Below, piece by piece: positions 53,018-64,000 of a stretch of DNA of 64,000 nucleotides. This DNA comes from Paramecium tetraurelia. Taxonomy: Eukaryota; Ciliophora; Oligohymenophorea; Peniculida; Parameciidae. The stretch is taken from positions 248,001-312,000 of the forward strand of contig NW_001799455.1 of NCBI RefSeq assembly GCF_000165425.1, written 5' to 3'. The translations under genes and the position numbers were made by a program. How positions within the stretch are numbered: position 1 is the stretch's first letter; every line of letters starts with the position of its first letter. Below the pieces are notes generated by a model. That model had not been told where the DNA came from. It worked only from the letters and a program-made list of their open reading frames with translations, and searched no databases.

Positions 53018-53995
53018 ATGAAGGTCAAGATAGTTTATAATAACGAAATCCATCTCTTCAAACAATCAAACCCAACACTCCAAGGAATCAGATAACACAT
53101 CCAAAAGATATATCCCAACATCGATTCCAACTTCACACTTGCCTATAACGATTCAGAAAATGACCAAATCACTCTGAGTTGCCAAGAAGATCTATAAGTC
53201 CTTATTGATGAAGGAACGCCAACTATCAAAGTCTTTGTGTTAACCTCCAAAAAACCATAAGAATTCCCTCAAGGCAAGATGGTTCATAAGAGACATACTT
53301 GCGATGGATGCTATACATACCCAATCGTTGGATCAAGATTCAAATGTCTCGAATGTCACAATTATGACTTATGTGAAGTCTGCCAAGCCAAAGGCCTACA
53401 CAACAATCATAAGTTCTTTAAGATAAGTACCCAAGAAGAATTAGAATAATTCAGAAAGGAACATTGGGGTAAATTCGGACATTGGGGTCATGGAGGATGT
53501 GGATTTCATAGAGGCGGACCTCATGGACCTCATGGACAACATGGACCACATGGTCATCATGGACCATTTGGACATGAAACATTTAAACAAATTAGAGAAT
53601 TCTTTTAGGATCCTGCTTTCAAAGAAATTAAGCAAACAGTATGTACCATTGCAAAGGATACCTTTAGTGTAATAAAGACAGAATTGGAGAAACACAAGAA
53701 CTCAAAATAAGAAGAATAAAAATAATATGAGTGTAATACAAATGATGTCCAAGAAACATAATAAGAAATATAATAGGAACCATAATAGGAAATTTAATAA
53801 GAAATATAATAGGAAATTTAATAAGAAACTATTTCTTAATAAAATGATTGCAAGATTCAAGAGGAATTTGAAGAGAAGGTTAAAGGATTGATTTAAGTGT
53901 TGTAATGTGATGAGAAAGTAGCCAGAGAATATGTTGAATGCTTTAAGGGATTCCCACTAGATGAAATTGTTGATATGTTATTAGAGAAATAATGA
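53018..53995 (+). CDS. PB1-ZZ-UBA protein, p62/SQSTM1-like
   Basis: 325 residues, no intron. Residues 1-85 have the PB1 pattern: a basic start MKVKIVYNNEIHLF and an acidic turn LAYNDSENDQITLSCQED. Residues 92-140 are a ZZ zinc finger: HKRHTCDGCYTYPIVGSRFK, CLECHNYDLCEVCQAK and LHNNHKFFKI, with the Cys/His ligands in order. A Gly/His/Pro-rich segment follows (HGPHGQHGPHGHHG, residues about 155-190), then EIQQEPQQEIQQE repeats. The last 45 residues (VLQCDEKVAREYVECFKG, PLDEIVDMLLEKQ) look like a UBA-type ubiquitin-binding fold. The same set and order as autophagy receptors p62/NBR1 suggest a cargo receptor. No clear LC3-interacting W/F-x-x-L site was pinned down, so the autophagy role is inference. 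Confidence 0.85.
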
Positions 53996-54015
53996 TTATG
54001 ATGATTAATTATTAA

Positions 54016-54831
54016 ATGAGTTATTCTAATTCAAATAACAGTGCTTGCTTTTTTTAATCTCCCTTCTATATTTGGGAAAAGCATTGGCAGAGGATCGATG
54101 ATGAGTTCTAACTAAATGAAAACATACGAATTCTTGAGGATACTAATCTCTAAATATAAATTAGAGAAGCCAAAACTGACGATCCCATAAGACTAAATCT
54201 GCATGAGTAATCAATATATGACTAATTAACAACTAGTTCCTAGCATCATTTGAATGAGGACGAATGGAAGCCAGAATATTAGAGTTCTTAAAAGTAACTT
54301 AGATTCAGTGATCGATCACAAAATCATATTGAGGAAGAAAATAAACCAAAATAAGCAAGGGGGATAAAAGACAAGGAGTAAAGACAAAGAACCAAAAGGA
54401 GAGTAGATTATGGAGTATGAGAATAATACTAATTAAAGGTTGGTGATTCGTTTTCGAATGATTCTGACTTGAAACCATGTCATTGTTCCAAAACTAAGTG
54501 TCTTTAGCTTTATTGTTCGTGTTTTCATAAGAATAAAGCATGTTCTTCGAAATGTCAATGCAAAGGTTGTTTTAATGATGGGAACCACAAGGTGGAAATG
54601 GTGAAGGCATTATAGAAAGTCAAATTGAAGGAATATAGGGTATCGCAATCTGATTTGGATTCATTCGACACAAGACAAGTTTTGGGTTGTAAATGTAAAA
54701 AGACCCATTGCAAGAAGGGATATTGTGAATGTTTCATTAGAGGAAGGAAATGCACTTCACAATGCAAATGTTGTGAATGCAATAATTAGAGACAAAAGAG
54801 CCAAGTAAAGAAGAGGATCAAAAAAAATTGA
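54016..54831 (+). CDS. CRC-domain protein, Tesmin/TSO1/LIN54 family
   Basis: 271 residues, no intron. The C-terminal half has two Cys-rich CXC repeats: KPCHCSKTKCLQLYCSCF, NKACSSKCQCKGCFND, then a linker with conserved spacing, then LGCKCKKTHCKKGYCECF and RKCTSQCKCCECNN. These bind zinc and recognise CHR/TTYGAA-type DNA in LIN54-family proteins, which act in cell-cycle gene control. The Tyr residues used for DNA contact follow Leu in LQLYCSC and Gly in KKGYCEC. The N-terminal 150 residues are Gln/Ser/Asp-rich without known domain. The protein ends in a basic stretch (VKKRIKKN), a likely nuclear signal. It starts 21 bases after the PB1-ZZ gene stop. Confidence 0.92.
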
Positions 54832-54858
54832 TAAATAGAAAATATAATATATTTACTA

Positions 54859-56396
54859 ATGATGAAAGATTAAGATGTGTTAGAATTTCATGATTACAAA
54901 TAGTCGGTTCTACTTAAGATGTTACGAATCTACTAAGAAATTTATAGTGATTGTGATGGAGATAGGATTGTTGTGGAAGCCTACAATACCAAAATCAGTA
55001 AGCAGGATCTGGACAAGTTCATAGTGGATCCCAATTTTGAGTTGAGCATTGAACTTGTTATTCTCTATCTAAATTACATAATTAAATATAATTAGATTAC
55101 TCAGAAGATAGCTCCTTACTTTTTGATTATAACGAGTGAGGATTACAATGTAAATTATAATTCAAATAATTCAAGCCATCCTTTGGGAATGTCATATTGT
55201 ATGATGGTTAATTGATCACTCAAGTGCCTCTGGCTAAATTCAAGTACGATGGTAATAAATAAAATGCTCCAATTGTAATATTGATGAGATGTAAAAATAA
55301 ATGGAACATGATAATTTTGGAATTACAGCCATGGATTATTGATTTTAGAACAGACAAAAATACTAGTTTTAATGCTATATCTGCATTTGCTACTCAATTC
55401 ATTTTGGATACATTTGGGATTTAGATCAAGAATTTCAATGATTTTATGTTGGATTACGAATAGCAAGGAGACCAGGGTGATTTGATAGTGTATGCAATAT
55501 ACAAGGTGTTTGTGATGAATTTGGATCTAATGGGAGACACAATACTTACCAGGAATGATTACACAACAGCAAAACGTAAATTGTTGTGGTTGGCATTGTC
55601 TCATATGAGAGAGAGGAGGAAGGAGGATGATGATGCTGAATTTACGAGAAGATTAATGAAGAAATAGCGGGAAGAGATGTAAAAGCAAATGGAAGAGGAA
55701 GAGGAGAGAAAGAGGCAAATAAAAAACTAGTTATCTGAAAAAAGGATGTAAGTTTATGGATTCTTACACACAGTGGAATATCCTTAGGAAATAAAAAAGG
55801 TTGAGGATACTCCTGAGTAGATTTTGCTAAAGAAATAATTGGCTTAGTTTAATGTGACCAGACCAAGGGATAAGGTTGAGGCATACCTTACAAGAATGAG
55901 GGTCAAGGATCCATTCGAATTTTAATATCCTGAACCTCAAAAGTATGAGGCTCCTAAAAAGGATCCGAAGGGCAAAGTAAAGAATTTTGTTTATGAAGTT
56001 GAATGGCCAAAAGCAACTCCTGGGGTTCAACAAATGATAACTCCTGCCTCTTACTGCGTCACATAACTCTTTTCGGATAACACTTTGTAACCAGAACAAC
56101 CAAAATTATAGAAAGTTTACGATTATGAGATTTTGGAGTAATGGGAGAAACAAAGACAAAAACTATAATAGTAAACGTAGGTGTAAACAGTCCAAAGAAA
56201 TGGTAGTTATTTTGGATCAATCGGATCAAGAGTATTTGATAACACTGATTATACCAATGGAGTAGTAGTTCCAGTGGGAAGAAAGATTGTCAAGCAAGTA
56301 GATAGATGGGAAAGCAAGCCCAAGAGATTACACAAAATACAAATGGTAGATAGATGCATTGAATAATTAGAAGATGACTTATTTTTAAATTATTGA
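54859..56396 (+). CDS. Unknown protein with central charged helix
   Basis: 503 residues after one 26-nt intron (55150-55175, ending TTCAAG). Residues 1-230 look globular and alpha/beta (LDKFIVDPNFELSIELVILY, NVILYDGQLITQVPLAK, FATQFILDTFGIQIK). Residues 245-300 are a highly charged helix (LSHMRERRKEDDDAEFTRR, EEEEERKRQIK). The rest is Pro/Gln/Lys-rich with LQPEQPKLQKVYDYEILEQW and ends QLEDDLFLNY. No family recognised. The first of two adjacent ATGs is used (MMKDQDV). It stands 27 bases from the CRC gene and 12 bases from the next gene, so neighbouring transcripts must be very close or overlap. Confidence 0.7.
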
Positions 56397-56408
56397 AATA
56401 ATTATATA

Positions 56409-58305
56409 ATGAACGATTCGAAAGGACCTAAAATAATGAGTTCTCACTCATTCAATAGTATTAAGAATGAGGAGCCGAAGAAGGCTGAAGTGATCGACGA
56501 ACAATCATTATAGACCACCCAAAAGAGGGGATAACCAAAAATCAATATTAGTCGTTTGCCTCCAGCATTTGCAAATAAAAAGTATCTACTATGGTGTAAT
56601 TCAGACCACAAAAGAAATAGATAGAACCTTTGGCGTAGAAGAAGGAGTAGAAACAATAGGTACAACAGAATCTGCAGAACATAGAGGCAATACAAGAGTA
56701 CAAGTAGGTGAGCCAAATGTTAAGTCCCTTGAAGGCATTAATTATAAATCAAACCCTAGCGCGAACACAACTAGCAATCCAAGAATCCATTAGCACCTTT
56801 TCGTTAGTTCATGAAAGACCAAAAGAAAATTCATGAGGAATTAGGCCTCAGCATTAGTACTCTCGTCCAAGGTCAGATGCGCATAGAAGACATGATTACC
56901 ACGGGCACTCTACGATGTTAATATCGATTCTAAATTAATAGCCTATGGTGATCAGAGTCCTGTCAAAAAAATGCTACATGCTCCAACCATGAAACTTTAT
57001 GTTGTTAAAGAAGTAATTATCTACTCTTACACCTAGGAACCTTTGCACAACAAGGAAATTCGTAAAAACTTAAAAGACTGGATCTCCTTTTGGTAGAACA
57101 AATTTGCCAATTCAAATTTGCATGTTCAAGTCTACGCTACCTTTTGGAACACACCTGAAGGTTACGTATCCATTGTAATGGAATATATGAATGGTGGTTC
57201 ATTATAAGTAAATATTAAAATCTCATTCCTAGAATCTTCTTGAAAGCATGGGCTTCCTTCCAGAGAGAAGTATCAAGTAGCTTGTACCACCTATCCTCTA
57301 AGGATTACAAAAAATTCATTAGCAAGGAGCCTAATGTCATGGGGCTCTTGGACCATCACAAATACTCTTCCTTAGAGATGGCACTGTTAAATTAGGTCAA
57401 GGCTTGCAATACAGAGTTTAAGTCCAAGGAAATCAGCTCTTTAATTCTTACATCCTTGGGAAACCTAAAGATGTTCAAAGGTGCTTTATTCACCCTTATG
57501 AGTAGTCTTTATGATCCAACAATTCTAGAAACCCCTTCCCTCTGGAGCAAAGCATCAAGCGAGAAAGTCCATTTCCCTGCACAAGAAGATTTCATTCTTG
57601 AGAGAGCCAATGACATTTGGAAATTAGGCTGGCTAGTATTGAATTGTGCTATCGGAACACTTGAATTCCATCCCAAAGCCTAACAAATCTATGAAGGATC
57701 GAGAATCATCATTGAAGAAATTGCAAAATATACCGATCACCTCAAAGATACTTGTTGCTTACTCCATAGTGAATCGAAAGTCATTTCATTAGTTGAATAG
57801 AATCAAAAGATAGTATCTGAACCTACCAAAATTACAATTCTAGAATTACTTCCATCTGATAAATTCAGTCCAGAATTTATTCAATTTTTATGTTCAACCC
57901 TTAAAATAGATCCAAGACAGAGACAATACACTGAATAATTATTGCAACACCCATGGCTAGTAAGTGGTAGAGATCCCAAAGGTATAGGCTCTCATTTTAT
58001 TCTGATAGGACCCAATGTACAACTAAAAGAACTGCTTAACATCTCCAATGCTTGGAATGCATTTCTGCCAGAAGAGTTTTAAGGCCAAGGAGCTTAGAAA
58101 TTGGAAAGACTCTGTGATGCACTATACCTTGTCTTACAAAATTCAGAACGACCTACTGTCAATAAGTAAATCATTTAACCATTCATCAATTAGGATGTAA
58201 TTACAAGAAAACAGCCCTATTATTAAAGAATTATCCTATGATATGGGTCTTAATGCCAAGGCTGTGAGTGATCGAATTATGTCAATTTTCCAATCCTTAA
58301 TCTGA
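56409..58305 (+). CDS. Kinase-like protein with ruined active site (pseudokinase)
   Basis: About 600 residues with introns of 23 nt (56582-56604, CAG acceptor) and 25 nt (57208-57232). The N-terminal 180 residues are Gln/Lys-rich. A kinase fold then runs from VNIDSKLIAYGDQSPV to the HPWL motif (QYTEQLLQHPWLVSGRD). The Lys of strand 3 seems kept (LYVVKEVI), as do the hinge VSIVMEYMNGGSLQNLLE and helix E. The catalytic loop is CHGALGPSQILFL, so HRD is HGA and the Lys is Gly. The metal loop is LGQGLQY, so DFG is GQG. No glycine loop is visible. Catalysis is therefore very unlikely; a scaffold or allosteric role is inferred. The hinge and helix text are closest to STE/MAPKK-like kinases. Frame changes sit at short homopolymers around 56735 and 57465. 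Confidence 0.8.
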
Positions 58306-58558
58306 TCTGGCATTGCACTATTATCTATATATTCCTAATTATTAGTGTTATTAAAATAATTAATAATATGTTATTCAATTTAAGAATTTGAAAGTCTCTT
58401 CTTGGTATCATTCTTCAACTTGTTATTGTTGATACCCAAATGTATTATTACTCCATATTGATACATAATTTTTAGTTCTTCAAAGAGAATATTCGTTATT
58501 CTTTTTTAACTTTTCCATTATTGTTTATAATAATCAGATATTTTAATTAATTAAGTAG

Positions 58559-59136
58559 ATGAAGCGACAGTCTGAATCAAATTTCGTTAAAGAAAAGTAC
58601 TTTTTTTAGGATAGGGACACTATCGAAGATCCCTTGGCAAATAGTATTGACGAATATCTTAAGGGGTCCAATAAAAGAATCTATGGTTTCGCCTTAGTGA
58701 GTATGCTTTCAATTCAAATTCAGGCTTTGTTTTCCTGTTGCTTTTAATTCCACCCATCATCTTAGAACCAAATCTGCTGGAACTCATTGTTTTACCATAA
58801 AAGGGAGTAACATTTGTCGTCACCAAAAACCTGAATGCTCCAATCACTTTCGAGATTATCTCTGCTCAGTCTTACTCTATATAGAATGTTCAACTTTATT
58901 TAGATGGCAATGCAATTGAACAATTTACAATATATTAAGAATTGATATCAAACTCAACACATACAATCACTAGCAATAAATCCTTTTAATTGAGTATTAA
59001 TTTAATGATCTTAGCAGTTAGATTAATATCCTAGTTTACATATATTCCTGAATCCTACCTTATTATCTAAATAGTTATGTTCGTTTTATCTTTCCTTTAT
59101 TTAATTTAAGAACTCTTACGAAAAAAGAAATTTTGA
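58559..59136 (+). CDS. Two-pass membrane protein, unknown
   Basis: 184 residues after a 23-nt intron (58701-58723, CAG acceptor). A cytosolic, charged N-terminus (KRQSESNFVKEKYF) leads into a first helix, FALVSFVFLLLLIPPIIL. About 100 residues of beta-like sequence follow (TFVVTKNLNAPITFEIISAQ, QNVQLYLDGNAIEQFTIYQ). A second helix comes near the end, SYLIIQIVMFVLSFLYLI, and the tail is basic (ELLRKKKF), an ER-retention-like ending. The layout, two helices flanking a beta-sandwich-like luminal domain, is reminiscent of seipin-type proteins or other ER domains, but nothing specific is conserved enough to name it. Confidence 0.68.
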
Positions 59137-59382
59137 TTAGATATCTTTTCATATATACTTACTAAATATTAATTTTAATCGCCTTTTCTACTTTATAATA
59201 ATATTAAGTTAACTTAAACCATTTAAATTTGCACACAAAGATATTTATAAATTCTATAAATTTTCATTATTATAATCATTAAATCTATACTCTCAAATTT
59301 CACTCAGAATATATTAGAATAATACCATATTCAACATCATTATAAATCAGTCAAAAATATTATTTAATTCTGTATATCATAA

Positions 59383-60216
59383 ATGTAAGTGACATCTACA
59401 CTCTCATTGATTATAGATCATAACAAATCCTTTGAAAATCCTAAAACGTCAACCCAATTTGAGCACCCATTTAGAAGAAAATCATGTTATTGTAAATAAT
59501 GCGGAAATCAGGGTCATTTTCAATTGCAATATTCTAATTTACCAACTCTAAAAGAAATATAATTTAGTAAATAGCAGAGGATCAAAAGAAAATAGAGCTT
59601 CGGCGATGAGATTAAGACTGAAATTCCTAGTGAATTTAGTCAAATTGAAAGTGAAAATGGAAGACGAATTAGATAAACCTTTAGGTCATTTTCAATTATG
59701 AATATATAAACATAAGGAGCACAAAGATTTGAATATTTAGGAACAGAAAAGAGCAAAAAAATAAAAAGAAAAAGCTGTGAATGCAGCGAATGTGGATAAC
59801 TTAATACATTCCAAATAAAACATAAAGAATTATCGATTCTTAAAAAACAGAGAAAGATCAAAGAGTTTCAAATCAAAAGACAACGATAATTCCAAAAATA
59901 TGGATCCACTGAATTCTAAACAAGCAAGAAATTTATTTAAAAGTCTATAATTACTTCTCCTCACAGTCAAAGTCAAAGATCATTTTAGGTGAAATAAATT
60001 AACGAAATGAGAAGAACTAAAGATATTAACAAACTAATTAATAATCGGATATCAACAAGAGACTTAGAATAGCCTAAGTAGAATTAAAGTAAGTTTTCAA
60101 TAATTAACTCATGTCAATAATTAGATTCTCCATAAATTCTACAAAATTAGATTCGAAGACAAGATACTCTCAAATACTCTTTAATTTAAACTAATATAAA
60201 ATGGAAGATTCAATGA
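59383..60216 (+). CDS. Basic protein with two paired-Cys motifs, unknown
   Basis: 277 residues, uninterrupted. Residues about 35-50 contain RKSCYCKQCGNQGHFQ, and residues about 150 contain KSCECSECGQLNTF; each has CxCxxC spacing, so two small zinc-binding sites are possible. The remainder is rich in Lys, Arg, Gln and Ser (RTFRSFSIMN, QRKIKEFQIKRQRQFQK, TSPHSQSQRSF), disordered and strongly basic, as in nucleic-acid-binding or structural proteins. Family not recognised. The start MQVTSTLSLII uses TAA as the second codon, a good example of the code. Confidence 0.65.
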
Positions 60217-60308
60217 CTACTTATACTTTGTTCTCAGCATTATTAAATTTATAAAACTCCCAAATAATATTATAAAATATAGCAATAAAATTATTATTAT
60301 AATAGTCA

Positions 60309-60742
60309 TCAACTTTATAGTGTTCCTTTAACTTGAGTAATTCTTTCAAATTGCTTATGATTTTCTACTTTGATTTTGTTATGGTTTTCATCTCTGATAG
60401 ACTTAGTGGACAGACGAATTGGAGCATCACTTAAATTAATAATAACTGATTTTACATAAACTTGATTTGCTTTCTATTTTCAATTTGTTACAACTTCTTT
60501 GAGAGAATAAGGTTGGAGGCTGTAATTCTTGAAAGGACCTCCTTTTATTTGAAATTCTAACTATTTTGAACTTTTTTATTTGCGTCCTTTTCTTGATTAG
60601 GAAGATATATGTTACATCTTTATAGAATTTCTTCGACCTGATCAGGGAATTTGTTGTTTCTCTGCTCAATTTATTCGACTGACTTTTTATGTTTGGCGTA
60701 TTGTTGTTCCCACTATCTGGTATGGAATTAATTATTATTCAT
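60309..60742 (-). CDS. Small coiled protein, possibly CFAP97-like
   Basis: About 144 residues. It starts MNNNQFHTRQWEQQYAKHKK; a helix VLSRITASNLILSKKLQQIE follows; the end is SDAPIRLSTKSIRDENHN and QVKGTLQS. The 'I...N..L.K+I' helix after a basic stretch recalls CFAP97/KIAA1430 proteins, which are ciliary, but the match is weak. The frame shifts by one base near 60490, beside an A-run. It faces the gene at 60830 with 88 bases between starts. Confidence 0.5.
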
Positions 60743-60829
60743 TAATTAATAATAATTCTTATGTTAAATCGAATAGAGATGAGATGGATTTCCTAATTTA
60801 GTGCTATTAACTATAAATAATATAAATTA

Positions 60830-63305
60830 ATGAATTCCAACAATAATTAAAACAATGACAGTTCGAGTGAGGATGATCTTTAAGTGTACGAGACACTCAC
60901 CAAACTGGCACCCCCGAATGAACTATTGCCTCGTAAATTGACAATTGACATAGATGTTAAATCCTTATATCCTCTCAAGTAATTTAATTGTAGATCTTAT
61001 AAGACCGCTCCCTCAATTTTGCAAAACCTATACAACCTTTTTTGAGGAGTCCCTGTAACGAGAATGTTCGATTCCTGACATTTAGGTGACTGATGAGAAT
61101 AGGACACTCCTAGATTATTACGAAGAAAATAAACAGAACTTAGTATACAAACGATTCGACCAGTTGGATTTAGGCAAAAGGACTTCAAATGACCGAACAT
61201 ATTTTGCTAGTCTCATAGCCAATTTTAAGAGGTATGGACAATTCTAAATGAAGAACATAACCAAGAGTCTTTTTCAGAGGAGAAGCACTTTTTGATTAAA
61301 AATTAACACCTTGTCCTTCTGATTAAATATAATTTGATTCCAATTTTGAATCAGGCAATCTTTTCTGCGCATTCAAAAAAGCATAAAATGTTTATGATCT
61401 CATAATTCAAAATGACATCAACACCAGAGGCAACACATAATGGTTTTTTTTTAGCGTAACTGGAGCCAAAGCAGGTTAAACCATTTAGTTTAACATCCTC
61501 AATCATGTATTTGGACCAGTAATTAATTTTAGCTCAAAACTGGGAGTCTTTTCAATGAAGGCCTACAACCAGCTGTCTATTCCGTAAAAGAGAATCAATT
61601 AATAGGCACTGAATGGTGTAGAGATGGATTTAACATAAGCTATTTCAAAAGCGTATTCATGAAAGAGTATCCTCTCTCTTTAAAGAAGAAATATTATCAA
61701 TTAAGATTTCATTACACATTTAAACATGAAGGAGACAAGGTTTACTTTGCTCACTCCTACCCTTATACTTATACAAATCTATTGGAGTTTCTGAATACCC
61801 AATTGGAAGATCAAGAACGAAACTAGTAATTTTAAATTTTAATTATTTAGATACTTATCTCGAAAAGTATTGTGTACAACTCTTGGTGGAAACACATGTG
61901 AAGTCCTAACTATCACTTCTAATTCGTTGTAGAAGAGGGCTTTTAGAAAGGGAGTAGTGTTTTTAGCCAGATAACATCCTGGCGAGCCTCAAGCATCCTA
62001 TGTTATGCAAGGCATTATAGACTTTCTGACATCGAATAATCCATAAGCAGACTATTTAAGATAGAATTGCATTTTTAAAATCTTCCCTATGATGAATACT
62101 GATGGGGTAGTCAATGGAAATTACAGGTGTGGTCTTGAAGGAGGTGATCTTAATAGAAGATGGAAGAAGCCCAACAAATATTTACATCCAAGTGTGTATT
62201 ATGCGAAGAAATATGTAAAGGGATTTAGCAAGGAAAGGCAAATATTGTTGGTAGTTGATTTGCATGGTCATTCAAGAAAGTAATGAGGATTTATATCTTA
62301 GACAATCATCATTTGTATATGGTTGCGCTTACTCATCCTAAGTAAAGACTATTGAAAGAGTATTTGCACTTTTGATGTCCAAGGTAAATCCATTCATGGA
62401 TTATTCCTCTTGCACTTTCAGGGTTGAGAGTGCAAAGGATAAAACTGCCAGGATTCAAATTTGGAGAGAACTCAAAATCAACTGGGTCTATACTTATGAA
62501 TGTAGTTTCTATGGTCAACAGAAGAAGCATTATTAGATAAAGGATTACTTGAATTGTGGAGTCAGTATATGCAATGCCTTGTCTCAAATAGTCAAGGACA
62601 CTACGAAGGAATTCACTAATTAGTCTAATTAACCGGATATTTAGCAATAGATGTTGGAAGAATTGGGCAAGATGCCTCAGACTGATGACTAAGATATAGG
62701 ATCAGATTCAAGTCAATCTGAGGCAGAATTATCAGATGATGAGTTGGTTTAATTGTTCCAACCCAAGACCTATTCAATCAAACAGAAAAAACCTTTTAAA
62801 ATAATAGGAAACAAATAATAAAAAAAAACCATAATAACCGAATAGTAATTTAAAATCAACAATAGCTTCACAAAAAGCATCGATCTTGTAGGAGTCCCCC
62901 TCCAAAAATTCAGAATAAAAACCGCCTATGAGTAGCCAAAAGCCGAAGAATCCTTTATATCGAATCCAAGCTCCATTGAGAGTACGATAATTAGACTAAG
63001 TAAAATAACCAGAGACACCCCTAATGGTTGACAAATCGGTTTAGACTGACGATTGGATGTATCGTTAGTGGCTGATTCAGATGGGAAAGCTAAAGAAACA
63101 GCAAGAGTTCCAGAGTTTTACACCAACTCGAAATATTTACAAGTCATCATCTCAATCAGTGACTAGATTTGTTGTCAAGAATTCCACGATGAAGAATGAT
63201 CGAGGCCGAGTCGACTCCATTTCCCTTATGGCATCCGGTTTGCAAAATAAACTAAGTAAAATGTAGTTAACAAATAAGTTTCTTCCAGTCAATAGCGCTA
63301 AATGA
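60830..63305 (+). CDS. Cytosolic carboxypeptidase (CCP/AGBL, tubulin deglutamylase type)
   Basis: M14D metallocarboxypeptidase that trims Glu chains from tubulin and other proteins. The N-terminal beta-sandwich typical of CCPs is present (GTEWCRDGFNISYF, KVYFAHSYPYTYTNLLEFL), then LCTTLGGNTCEVLTIT. The zinc site is ARQHPGEPQASYVMQ (His and Glu), and the third ligand is in VVDLHGHSRK. Substrate-site residues lie in MNTDGVVNGNYRCGLEGGDLN. The catalytic Glu is in VYTYECSFYG after a conserved Arg-rich helix. Introns: 25 nt (61826-61850) and 22 nt (62280-62301). The C-terminal 250 residues are acidic then basic, unlike the core, and contain SVQTDDWM. One-base frame changes lie at the T6 run 61038-61043, in the stretch of roughly 61280-61330, near 61540, and at the C-run near 63020. 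All catalytic residues are kept, so an active enzyme on ciliary microtubules is expected. Confidence 0.9.
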
Positions 63306-63908
63306 TGAGATACTCTGGTAGTAATTTTATGTCTTGAAATTGTTATTTATTAAATTATAGTTCTATTCTGTATTCCTCACATTCAACATTATCAATTATA
63401 ACATAATTATTTACAAATTATAATTGACTGACAGACAATTGAATGGCTCTGTTTCTTAAGATTTATTTGCAATGATTCATATAGTTATTTTCCACAGACA
63501 AACATTATTTATTACTATTTATGTGAAGGTAAATATTGTTAAGCTCCCTTTTAGTTAGTTAAATCTTTTTAGGGGCATTCTTCTTTGGAATTAAAATATA
63601 TTAGTTTAGAATAGATCCAAGTTTTATTCGGAATTTATTCTAATTTAAGTTATTATAATAATCACTTTTTCTCTAATTATCATTTTTAAATTAATTTTGT
63701 TTATCTTATACAAAATTAGATTAAATTAGATTAGATAAACATGTTAAATTTATGAAGAGAAGATAAACTATTAGGCTTAAAATAGATAGTAAAAATGAAA
63801 TTGAATAGTTTGACATATATTTATAATTTGTTACAATGAGAGAGGTTGTATATTTTAATTAAGAATAAATATTATTATTTTGATGATGATAATATGTGTG
63901 TATATATA
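63306..63908. other. Intergenic between convergent genes
   Basis: About 600 AT-rich bases, the longest clean gap at this end. Near 63700-63740 an 8-bp inverted repeat (GTTTATCT / AGATAAAC) flanks repeated GATTAAATTAGATTA text. No protein-like frame. Confidence 0.5.
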
Positions 63909-64000
63909 TCACTCTAGATGAGCCCATAAATCTTCAAGATATGGCAACTTTCTTCCCCACATGAAGGAACAATGACCAGCATCGTAGAATTTAAGTTCTT
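63909..64000 (-). CDS. C-terminal end of an alpha/beta-hydrolase lipase (partial)
   Basis: The last 30 codons of a gene that continues past the window. They read ELKFYDAGHCSFMWGRKLPY and LEDLWAHLE, with TGA at 63909-63911. The 'H..F.WG...Y' pattern is the end of acid-lipase-type alpha/beta hydrolases (gastric/lysosomal lipase family), where that His is the catalytic one. Only the end is visible, so the family call rests on one motif. Confidence 0.6.
   Translation of the reverse strand, partial: ELKFYDAGHCSFMWGRKLPYLEDLWAHLE

Overview
The window is protein-coding DNA from a ciliate that uses the TAA/TAG = Gln, TGA-only-stop code. It is most likely a macronuclear chromosome of Paramecium or a close relative. 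Three things show this. Long reading frames full of TAA and TAG match known protein families and end at TGA. Introns are tiny, mostly 20-30 nt, beginning GTA or GT and ending TAG (sometimes CAG or AAG). The DNA is very AT-rich, with short gaps between genes on both strands. With the standard code almost nothing is readable; all calls here use the ciliate code.

Layout. 1-10.6 kb: tail of an upstream gene, a Myb factor, a coiled-coil protein (-), an EF-hand kinase whose catalytic residues are altered, another kinase (-), and a WD-repeat gene. 11-17 kb: a secreted CS-domain protein (-), farnesyltransferase beta subunit, a Yvh1/DUSP12-type phosphatase with its catalytic Cys replaced by Ser (-), and a large membrane-anchored protein. 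17.4-22.7 kb: two divergently transcribed Trf4-type nucleotidyltransferase paralogues and an MFS transporter (-). 23-30 kb: small genes, a kinase relic, a polo-like kinase, an Aha1-type Hsp90 co-chaperone, an active-looking dual-specificity phosphatase (-), and a multi-pass membrane protein (-). 30.4-44 kb: a trafficking-adaptor-like protein with a Gln-rich hinge (-), an unknown gene (-), and a 9.4-kb HECT ubiquitin ligase. 44-53 kb: a cyclic-nucleotide-binding pseudokinase (-), small probable ciliary or unknown proteins, a coiled-coil gene, and FACT subunit SPT16 (-). 53-64 kb: a p62-like PB1-ZZ-UBA protein, a Tesmin/LIN54 CRC protein, unknown genes, a third pseudokinase, a two-pass membrane protein, a possible CFAP97-like protein (-), a cytosolic tubulin-type carboxypeptidase, and the end of a lipase gene (-).

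The genes do not form an operon or a mobile island; this is an ordinary eukaryotic gene-dense stretch. The themes are signalling (seven kinase genes plus a kinase relic, at least three with ruined active sites, and two phosphatases, one ruined), protein turnover, and probable cilium proteins. No rRNA, tRNA, CRISPR array or transposon was recognised. Many genes are interrupted by an apparent one-base frame change, usually at a homopolymer. I read this mainly as consensus sequence error, but true decay cannot be excluded for individual genes.
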